From Bradyrhizobium sp. CB3481 (GTDB lineage: Bacteria; Pseudomonadota; Alphaproteobacteria; Rhizobiales; Xanthobacteraceae): a stretch of 64,000 bases of DNA. The stretch lies in the NCBI RefSeq assembly GCF_029714305.1, contig NZ_CP121647.1, positions 3,368,501 to 3,432,500 on the forward strand. Reading direction: 5' to 3'. How positions within the stretch are numbered: position 1 is the first letter of the stretch; each line of letters opens with the position of its first letter. Made by a program: the position numbers and the translations under genes. Under the pieces are notes generated by a model, which saw only the letters and a program-made list of their open reading frames with translations, made no database searches and had not been told where the DNA came from. Positions 57,834 to 64,000 of the stretch are shown here, one piece after another.

Positions 57834-58697
57834 ATGCCATCAGCATCGTCGCGCCGTTTCCTCAACCAGCGTCGGACATTCCTCGTGATCAATCGCCGCT
57901 ATGCGCTCGGTCTTCTTGCCGCGACCCCGCTCATGCCCGCGCGTGCCCTTGCCAACGTCTCCTATCAGCGCAGCGAGTTTCGCGACGATCTCTCCCGGCG
58001 CTTCTTCGATCTCGGCACGGTCGGAACCTTCGTGGCCTACAAGGTGGACGACTACCTGATCATCGCCAGCGACAAGGTTCGCTCGGGCGAGGGGAGGCCG
58101 CCGGCTTCGACCTTCAAGATTCCGAACTCGGTCATCGCACTCGAGACCGGCGTGGTCGAGGACCCCGACAAGGACGTCTTCAAATGGGATGGCGTGACGC
58201 GCAGCATCGAGGCCTGGAACAAGGACCATACACTGCGCTCGGCGATCGCGGTCTCCGCCGTGCCGGTCTATCAGGAAATCGCCCGCCGCATCGGCGCGGA
58301 GCGCATGCAGAAATATCTCGACCTGTTCGACTACGGCAACCATGACATCGGCGGCGGCATCGATCAGTTTTGGCTATCAGGCAATCTGCGCATCGATCCG
58401 ATCCAGCAGATCGATTTCGTCGACCGGCTGCGGCGCGGCGTGCTGCCGATCGGCAAGCGCAGCCAGGAGCTGACGCGCGACATCCTGCCGGTGACGAAAA
58501 TCAATGATGCCACCATCCGCGCCAAGAGCGGATTGCTCGGCGCGGAGCAGGGATCACTGGGCTGGATGGTCGGCTGGGCCGAGAAGGGCAGCCAGCAGAC
58601 CGTGTTCGCGATGAACATGGACTGCAAGGAGCCAAGCCACGTCGCGGCGCGCATGACGGTCGTGCAGCAATGCCTCGCCGATCTCGTGGCGATCTGA
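57834..58697 (+). CDS. Class D (OXA-type) beta-lactamase
   Basis: 287 residues. The OXA motifs are present: S92-T-F-K95 with the lysine that is carboxylated, S141-A-V143, Y167-G-N169, the tryptophan near W180, and K231-S-G233 where most enzymes have KTG. The N-terminus has a twin-arginine-like run (NRRYALGLLAATPLMPARAL) for export. Spectrum cannot be told from sequence; chromosomal, single gene, no nearby mobile element. The ATG at 57834 is used; a GTG at 57885 is possible. Confidence 0.93.
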   Translation: MPSASSRRFLNQRRTFLVINRRYALGLLAATPLMPARALANVSYQRSEFRDDLSRRFFDLGTVGTFVAYKVDDYLIIASDKVRSGEGRPPASTFKIPNSVIALETGVVEDPDKDVFKWDGVTRSIEAWNKDHTLRSAIAVSAVPVYQEIARRIGAERMQKYLDLFDYGNHDIGGGIDQFWLSGNLRIDPIQQIDFVDRLRRGVLPIGKRSQELTRDILPVTKINDATIRAKSGLLGAEQGSLGWMVGWAEKGSQQTVFAMNMDCKEPSHVAARMTVVQQCLADLVAI

Positions 58698-58705
58698 TCC
58701 GCCGG

Positions 58706-59194
58706 TTAGCGCCGGTTCAGCGTGAGCGAGACGGCCGTAATGTTGGCGCCCTGCGGCTGGATCGAGACCGTCTGACGGCCGCCACGCGTGGTCAATGACA
58801 GGTTGGCCGAGAAGCTGTCGCCTCTGGCCGCCGCCTCGACATGATCACCGGACGCCCGTCCGGAAAGCGTCCCGGAGGCGTTGCGGCTTGCTTCGCTCCA
58901 TGATCCCGAGATCGCACCGCCGCGATATTCGACCTCGCTTGCGAGATCGAAATTGTAGCTCGGGCTGGCGCATCTCAGATTGAGCCGGAGCTGCTCGCCG
59001 CTGCCGGCGACATCATATGCCGCGCGGCAACGCAATTCTTCGCGCTGTCCGTCGCTGGTGCTGAGCACGCCGCCGCCGGACCATGAACCCGCCATGGCGA
59101 GGAAAGGCGAGGCCGGCACGGCCAGCGCGACGCCGCTGGGCAGGCTGAGCGACGCCAGGAGCAGCGCTGTTCGCGTGAGATTGGATCGATACAT
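58706..59194 (-). CDS. Secreted protein of unknown function
   Basis: 162 residues. Signal peptide (NLTRTALLLASLSLPSGVALA), then SPFLAMAGSWSGGGVLSTSD, EELRCRAAYDVAGSGEQLRL, and GGAISGSWSEASRNASGTLS. Ser/Gly-rich, predicted beta-rich, with two cysteines that may form one disulfide. Many Bradyrhizobium genomes have such a protein; I know no function. Start at 59194 follows CGGAGG. Convergent with the beta-lactamase, eight bases apart. Confidence 0.85.
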   Translation of the reverse strand: MYRSNLTRTALLLASLSLPSGVALAVPASPFLAMAGSWSGGGVLSTSDGQREELRCRAAYDVAGSGEQLRLNLRCASPSYNFDLASEVEYRGGAISGSWSEASRNASGTLSGRASGDHVEAAARGDSFSANLSLTTRGGRQTVSIQPQGANITAVSLTLNRR

Positions 59195-59302
59195 CGGATG
59201 GCCTCCGTTTCGGTTTGGGCAATCAACGTCCCAAGCCATCCGCGGCTCTATGGTTCCACTGCCGCCACACGTTTGTGAAGCAAGGTTCCGCCTGCAGACG
59301 AA

Positions 59303-60304
59303 TTAGCCGAGCTTGAGCAGCGCCTGCAAAAATTCGCTCACCGCCTTCTGCGCTTCCTTTGCTGTGGCCGGATTGCCGCCGACATGCGGGTTGAGCGCGA
59401 TGCATTCATCCTTGTAGGTGAAGGGCGCTTTCGTATCATCGTTCATCAACACGCCGCCTTCGCCTTCCCGGATGCGGCAGTTGCGCGCCGACTGCGCGTT
59501 GGCTGAGATGGCGACGGTGCTGACGCCGAGCAGGCCGGAATCGAAGCCATGTGCGGAATCCGGATATTCGGTCAGCGCGACATCGCGATTGGCTTCCTGC
59601 AGGCGGGCGAGATAGGCCTTGCAGGTGGCGACCGGGTTATAGTCGTCGGGTGTGCCGTGAAAGATCCGGATCGGCCGTGCGACGGTCTCGGTGTCGGTGG
59701 CGTAGGTGGTCGAGCAATCCGGATAGAACGGAATGTAAGCGGCGAACTGCGCGCCTGATCTGTTCCACGTCTTGTGGAAGCGTTCGAGGCTGGCATAGAG
59801 CGCGGCCTGTCCGCCGCGCGAAAATCCCATCAGCACGATGCGATCGGCGTCGACGCGCGGATGTTTGGCGAGGATTTCCAGCGCGCGATAGATGTCGATG
59901 ATGAAATTGAGCCGGCCGAGCAGGGCCTGATTGGGGCCGACTGCCGTGAGCCCGCGGCCGCTGAAGCCGTCGATCACAAAGGTCGAGACTCCCATCGCAT
60001 TGAAGTGGCGCACCCAAGGATCCATTCCGGCGCCGACGCCGCTGGAGCCATGCATCAGCACGATCGCGGGGAGCCTGCCCGTTCCTTGCGCGATGCGGAA
60101 TTCGCCGGCAACGGTGACCTGCTTGCCGCTGGCATCGCCGCTCAGAAACTGCTGATCGGAAATCGTCAGCGAAGGGATCGCGTAGATCTCGGTGCGAACA
60201 GCAACGTCCTTCGGCAAGGATTGCGCCGACGTTTCGATGCAGGTGACCAACAATCCCGTGCAGAACGCCGCAGCCGCAGCGGTGAAGCGCCAGTTCGCCA
60301 GCAT
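59303..60304 (-). CDS. Secreted dienelactone-hydrolase-like alpha/beta hydrolase
   Basis: 333 residues. Signal peptide MLANWRFTAAAAAFCTGLLV..., then GTGRLPAIVLMHGSSGVGAG, GFSRGGQAALYASL (the nucleophile Ser), and HGTPDDYNP with SAHGFD near the C-terminus, the Asp and His of the triad. Cysteines in the C-terminal part (SARNCRIREGEG, KDECIA) could form a disulfide. Substrate unknown. The ATG at 60304 follows a GGGGGGAC ribosome site. A DUF4260 gene lies 71 bases upstream on the same strand. Confidence 0.9.
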   Translation of the reverse strand: MLANWRFTAAAAAFCTGLLVTCIETSAQSLPKDVAVRTEIYAIPSLTISDQQFLSGDASGKQVTVAGEFRIAQGTGRLPAIVLMHGSSGVGAGMDPWVRHFNAMGVSTFVIDGFSGRGLTAVGPNQALLGRLNFIIDIYRALEILAKHPRVDADRIVLMGFSRGGQAALYASLERFHKTWNRSGAQFAAYIPFYPDCSTTYATDTETVARPIRIFHGTPDDYNPVATCKAYLARLQEANRDVALTEYPDSAHGFDSGLLGVSTVAISANAQSARNCRIREGEGGVLMNDDTKAPFTYKDECIALNPHVGGNPATAKEAQKAVSEFLQALLKLG

Positions 60305-60375
60305 AAAGTCCCCCCATATTTTGTCGCCGTCATGCGACGGCTTTGGAGGGACTACAACAAGCCAACAATAGGCTG

Positions 60376-60783
60376 TCAATTCGTTGGCTTGCCGATCCGC
60401 CCGAGATGCGTGAGGGAAAAGCCGGCTGCATATTTCAGCCCATAGCCGAGCGCGCGGTCGAAGCCGATATGGGCCAGCCAGATCATCGCGATCGAAAGGA
60501 TCAGCGGCGAGGCGGTGGCAAAGCCTGTTGTCATCATCGCCATCGGCGCCAGGTAGCTGTGGACGGCGTTGTAGATCATGGCGCCGAACCGCGGTCCGCT
60601 CAGATAGCCAGCAAAGCTCAGATCAGGAACGAAGAACAGGGACGCGTAGACCCACCAGTCGCCGTCCCAGACATAGTAAAGCAGCGTCATTCCGATAAAG
60701 AGCGCTAATCCTTCCAGCCGAAGCACCGTTCGCACGCCCCCCGTGGCGGCGCCCGAGGCGTCGGCGCTAGCAATTTCGGTCAT
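60376..60783 (-). CDS. DUF4260 family membrane protein
   Basis: 135 residues. About four hydrophobic helices: LEGLALFIGMTLLYYVW, WWVYASLFFVPDLSFAGYLS, APMAMMTTGFATASPLILSI and IWLAHIGFDRALGYGLKY. The GLKYAAGFSLTHLGRIG end is the DUF4260 signature. Inner-membrane, function unknown. The ATG at 60783 is preferred over the one at 60795 and over the very long frame back to 61230, which runs antisense into the next gene. Confidence 0.88.
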   Translation of the reverse strand: MTEIASADASGAATGGVRTVLRLEGLALFIGMTLLYYVWDGDWWVYASLFFVPDLSFAGYLSGPRFGAMIYNAVHSYLAPMAMMTTGFATASPLILSIAMIWLAHIGFDRALGYGLKYAAGFSLTHLGRIGKPTN

Positions 60784-60918
60784 TCCGATCCCCATGGTCA
60801 GGATGCGCATATAGGGGCCGCGCCACGGCGGTACCAGAGGCGGGAAGGGGTGTTTCCTGTCTCGAAAATGCCGTGTTAGAAGGCCTCTCAAAGTGGCACC
60901 TGAGCGGGCGGAAGCAGC

Positions 60919-62451
60919 ATGAAGGATATTCTGGACACCCTCGAGGCACGGCGCGCCGGCGCCAAGCTTGGCGGCGGCGAAAAGCGCATCGAGGCGCAGC
61001 ACGCCCGCGGAAAATTGACCGCGCGGGAGCGCATCGAGCTGCTGCTGGACAAGGGCTCGTTCGAGGAATTCGACATGTTCGTCGAGCACCGCTCGACCGA
61101 ATTCGGCATGGAAAAGACCAAAGTGCCGGGCGACGGCGTCGTCACCGGCTGGGGTACGGTGAACGGCCGCAAGACCTTTGTCTTCGCCAAGGATTTTACC
61201 GTGTTCGGCGGCTCGCTGTCGGAAACCCACGCGCTGAAAATCACAAAGCTGCAGGACATGGCGATGAAGGCGCGGGCGCCGATCATCGGCCTCTATGACG
61301 CCGGCGGCGCGCGCATCCAGGAGGGCGTCGCCGCGCTTGCGGGCTATTCCTATGTATTCCGCCGCAACGTCATCGCCTCGGGCGTGATCCCGCAGATCTC
61401 CGTCATCATGGGTCCCTGCGCCGGCGGCGACGTCTATTCGCCGGCGATGACTGACTTCATCTTCATGGTGAAGAACACCAGCTACATGTTCGTCACCGGT
61501 CCCGACGTGGTGAAGACCGTGACCAACGAGGTGGTGACGGCGGAAGAGCTCGGCGGCGCCTCAGTGCACGCGGCGCGCTCTTCGATTGCGGACGGCGCGT
61601 TCGAGAACGACGTCGAGACGCTCTTGCAGATGCGCCGCCTGATCGACTTCCTGCCCTCCAACAACACCGACGGTGTGCCGGAATGGCCGAGCTTTGACGA
61701 CGTCGGCCGGGTCGATATGTCCCTGGACACGCTGATCCCCGACAATCCGAACAAGCCTTACGACATGAAGGAGTTGATCTTTAAGGTCGTGGACGAGGGC
61801 GACTTCTTCGAGATCTCGGAAGCTTTTGCCAAGAACATCGTCACCGGCTTCGGCCGCATTGCGGGGCGCACTGTGGGTTTCGTCGCCAACCAGCCGATGG
61901 TGCTGGCGGGCGTGCTCGATAGTGACGCCTCGCGCAAGGCGGCGCGCTTTGTCCGCTTCTGCGACGCTTTCAACATCCCGATCGTGACGTTCGTGGACGT
62001 GCCGGGCTTTTTGCCGGGCACCGCGCAGGAATATGGCGGCCTGATCAAGCACGGCGCGAAACTGCTGTTCGCCTATTCGCAGTGCACGGTGCCGCTCGTC
62101 ACCGTCATCACCCGCAAAGCCTATGGCGGCGCCTTCGACGTCATGGCGTCAAAGGAAATCGGCGCCGATATGAACTACGCCTGGCCGACCGCGCAGATCG
62201 CGGTGATGGGCGCCAAGGGCGCGGTGGAAATCATCTTCCGCAGCGACATGAACGATCCCGAGGCGATCGCCAAGCGCACCAAGGAATACGAGGACCGCTT
62301 CCTGTCACCCTTCATCGCGGCCGAGCGCGGCTACATCGACGACGTCATCATGCCGCATTCGACCCGGCGCCGCATCGCGCGGGCGCTGGCGATGCTGAGA
62401 GACAAGAAGGTGGAAATGCCAGCGAAGAAGCACGACAATTTGCCGTTGTAG
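60919..62451 (+). CDS. pccB: Propionyl-CoA carboxylase beta subunit (acyl-CoA carboxyltransferase)
   Basis: 510 residues, usual length for PccB. N- and C-terminal crotonase-like carboxyltransferase halves: [56 protein letters not shown] and the C-terminal [13 protein letters not shown], which form the two oxyanion holes. It transfers carboxyl from biotin to propionyl-CoA, entering the methylmalonyl-CoA route. The biotin-carrying alpha subunit is not in the window. A broad acyl-CoA carboxylase is the alternative. Confidence 0.95.
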   Translation: MKDILDTLEARRAGAKLGGGEKRIEAQHARGKLTARERIELLLDKGSFEEFDMFVEHRSTEFGMEKTKVPGDGVVTGWGTVNGRKTFVFAKDFTVFGGSLSETHALKITKLQDMAMKARAPIIGLYDAGGARIQEGVAALAGYSYVFRRNVIASGVIPQISVIMGPCAGGDVYSPAMTDFIFMVKNTSYMFVTGPDVVKTVTNEVVTAEELGGASVHAARSSIADGAFENDVETLLQMRRLIDFLPSNNTDGVPEWPSFDDVGRVDMSLDTLIPDNPNKPYDMKELIFKVVDEGDFFEISEAFAKNIVTGFGRIAGRTVGFVANQPMVLAGVLDSDASRKAARFVRFCDAFNIPIVTFVDVPGFLPGTAQEYGGLIKHGAKLLFAYSQCTVPLVTVITRKAYGGAFDVMASKEIGADMNYAWPTAQIAVMGAKGAVEIIFRSDMNDPEAIAKRTKEYEDRFLSPFIAAERGYIDDVIMPHSTRRRIARALAMLRDKKVEMPAKKHDNLPL

Positions 62452-62459
62452 GCACATGG

Positions 62460-62553
62460 GTAGGGTGGGTTAGTTAGGCGAAGCCGTAACCCACCAAAGT
62501 CTCGACGCGGTCGGTTCGGCTGGTGGGTTACGCCTTCGGCTAACCCACCCTAC
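62460..62553. repeat. GTAGGGTGGGTTAG palindromic repeat
   Basis: Outer arms gtagggtgggttag (62460-62473) and ctaacccaccctac (62540-62553) are perfectly complementary over 14 bases; inside, gtaacccacca pairs with tggtgggttac. Typical Bradyrhizobium intergenic element, here between convergent pccB and the VOC gene, where it can act as a terminator. Confidence 0.88.
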
Positions 62554-62565
62554 GAAGCTTCGGCG

Positions 62566-63024
62566 CTACGCCGCCTTCTGCTTCTTGAACGCTTCCTCTG
62601 CGCGCTTCTTCAGCTCCGCCGGCGACACGTCCTCGATATGCGTGCCGAAGAACCAGCTGTTGCCGGCGGCATCCTTCACGCCGCCGCTGCGATCGCCGTA
62701 GAATTGATCCGCCGGCTCCATGATCGAGGTGGCGCCGGCTTTGATCGCGCGCTGATAGGCGGCATCGACGTCGGGCACGTAGAGATACAGCATCACGGGC
62801 ATGGCTTTGACCTGCTCGGAGGCGTCGGAGATCATCACCATGGAATCTCCGACCTTGAGCGTCGCATGCATCACCGTGCCGTCGGGCCGCAAGGTCGGCT
62901 CATGATCATGCTGGGCGCCGAGTGCCTGTTCCATGAAGCTGATGGTCTTCTTCGCGCCCTCGACGATGAGGTAGGGGGTCACGGTGTGAAACCCTTTCGG
63001 GATCGGTTTTACTTTCGCAGCCAT
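62566..63024 (-). CDS. VOC (glyoxalase/bleomycin-resistance, PhnB-like) family protein
   Basis: 152 residues. GFHTVTPYLIVEGAKKTISFMEQ is the PhnB-like start, GTVMHATLKVGDSMVMISD and DVDAAYQRAIKAGATSIMEP, GDRSGGVKDAAGNSWFFGTH the second half. The paired beta-alpha-beta-beta-beta units are typical; metal binding and reaction are unknown. The Lys/Glu-rich C-terminal tail is about 20 residues. Start at 63024 follows AGGAG. Confidence 0.93.
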   Translation of the reverse strand: MAAKVKPIPKGFHTVTPYLIVEGAKKTISFMEQALGAQHDHEPTLRPDGTVMHATLKVGDSMVMISDASEQVKAMPVMLYLYVPDVDAAYQRAIKAGATSIMEPADQFYGDRSGGVKDAAGNSWFFGTHIEDVSPAELKKRAEEAFKKQKAA

Positions 63025-63180
63025 GGGCAGTCTCCTGTGGCGTTGAACGAACCGGAAATAACGCGGGGCGAGCAGATCGGTTTGCTGCAACCGATGGCTA
63101 AATTATCCGTTCGAAATGGCTCTGCGCCGATGGATCTGGCAAGGGTTCCGCATGTGTCTGCACGCCTGACCCAGCTGCGA

Positions 63181-63816
63181 TCAGCGTGATCGATCCGCCG
63201 CCGCGAAATGCGCCAATTGGTCTGCGTGCGCCTTCACGAAAGCCGGTCGGGCCGTGGCGCGTGCCATGTAGTCACGGCAGGCGGGATGGCCCGCCAGGCC
63301 GTCGAAGCGGTCGATGGGGCGCAGCACGTCGGACATGAGGATGTCGGCGACGGAGAAGGACCCCGCCAGCCATTCGCGTCGTGCCAGCACCGGTTCCAGG
63401 TACTTGAGCCGGATCTTGAGGAACTCGTCCAAAAACTTCGATGCCGGCTCGCCCATGAACTTGAACATGACCCAGGGCAGGCCCGCCATCTCGACCGAAT
63501 TCAGCGCAGCGAACACCCATTTGGTCACCTCGCTGCGGCCACGCGGGTCGGCTGGCATCAGCGCCGAACTCAGTTCGCCCAGATGGAGCAGGATCGCGCC
63601 GCTCTCGAAGATCGAGATGTCGCCATCGGTCAGCCACGGGACTTGCCCGAACGGCTGGTGCGCGAAATGCTCTGGCCCCCGGTCGCCGAATGGAACGCTG
63701 TTGACGCGGTAGGGCAGGCGCGCCTCTTCCAGCGCCCAGCGCACGCGAAGGTCGCGCACAAGACCCCGCGGCATCTCGGGAACCCAATCGAAGGTGGTCA
63801 GCGTCAGGTCGGCCAT
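63181..63816 (-). CDS. Glutathione S-transferase family protein
   Basis: 211 residues. Thioredoxin-like N-terminal domain with GQVPWLTDGDISIFESGAIL (the cis-Pro loop and the ES that binds the gamma-glutamyl group), followed by the helical domain LNSVEMAGLPWVMFKFMG and WLAGSFSVADILMSDVLRPI with the N-capping/hydrophobic staple (SVADI). Likely conjugates or reduces electrophiles. The ATG at 63816 follows GGAG; another at 63840 is possible. The start region runs toward the end of the window with no gene beyond. Confidence 0.92.
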   Translation of the reverse strand: MADLTLTTFDWVPEMPRGLVRDLRVRWALEEARLPYRVNSVPFGDRGPEHFAHQPFGQVPWLTDGDISIFESGAILLHLGELSSALMPADPRGRSEVTKWVFAALNSVEMAGLPWVMFKFMGEPASKFLDEFLKIRLKYLEPVLARREWLAGSFSVADILMSDVLRPIDRFDGLAGHPACRDYMARATARPAFVKAHADQLAHFAAADRSR

Positions 63817-64000
63817 TCGGTGTCTCCATGTCTTGTTCATGCATAGGACGGGCTAAGGGCTCGCCTTCCGACAGCGGCGACAGGTTTTTTCGCCGCGCCG
63901 TAGGATGGATGGAGGCGATGCGACGGTCGCAGTGTCGGCGTTTGAACGTGGAAAGTACCGACGAGAGAGGGGCAACAGCCTTCCGCCCGTTGTCAATCTT
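63817..64000. other. Sequence beyond the GST gene
   Basis: 184 bases. A 7-pair stem (63874-63880 with 63890-63896) is the only structure seen; the rest of the region carries no gene I can support before the window ends. Confidence 0.5.

Noticed and set aside
62566..64000. Antisense proteins opposite the VOC and GST genes
   Set aside because: The plus-strand frames are long by chance; the minus-strand products match known families with good ribosome sites.

Overview
The window reads as a chromosomal segment of an alphaproteobacterium of the Bradyrhizobium/Rhodopseudomonas group (Nitrobacteraceae). The evidence is high GC, a zinc-free short-LID adenylate kinase, an ATP12 F1-ATPase assembly factor, S10-spc-alpha genes in the order secY-adk-rpsM without rpmJ, and several intergenic palindrome families of the kind common in Bradyrhizobium. 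The genus assignment is from memory of such genomes, not from a search.

Layout. 1-10310: end of the L10 leader, rplJ-rplL-rpoB-rpoC, then a strong intrinsic terminator. 10398-18060: an accessory block between rpoC and rpsL holding a LuxR-type regulator, a flavin oxidoreductase fused to a methyltransferase, an ABC exporter with acidic ends, a MOSC protein and a convergent FAD oxidoreductase. 18287-37863: the str, S10, spc and alpha gene clusters on one strand (rpsL to rplQ), closed by a terminator. Three palindromic elements and two terminator-like hairpins lie between genes here, and adk carries a histone H1-like basic tail.

37942-49764: a GreA/GreB-like factor, DUF1330 and DUF1236 proteins, a Gly/Tyr-rich secreted protein, a Bug-type binding protein with an amidase, a quinone-reductase-like enzyme divergent from an HxlR regulator, the coupled set degP-like/rarA/TPR, a methyltransferase, and a TetR regulator divergent from a tautomerase. 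49913-64000: an esterase, a HigBA toxin-antitoxin pair, an RluC-type pseudouridine synthase, a secreted amidohydrolase, ATP12, a FliK-like/FlhB-C-terminal-like pair, a Met-rich EF-hand protein, a class D beta-lactamase, small secreted or membrane proteins, a dienelactone-hydrolase-like protein, a propionyl-CoA carboxylase beta subunit, a VOC protein and a GST.

The first 38 kb (apart from the accessory block) is the translation/transcription core: ribosomal proteins, EF-G, EF-Tu, SecY, Adk and the alpha, beta and beta' subunits of RNA polymerase. The rest is a mosaic of one- to three-gene units. The best candidates for new biology are the Adk tail, the flavoenzyme-methyltransferase fusion with its neighbouring exporter, and the structured RNA between genes of the alpha and rplL-rpoB operons. 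No tRNA, rRNA, CRISPR array, transposase or phage gene was recognised.
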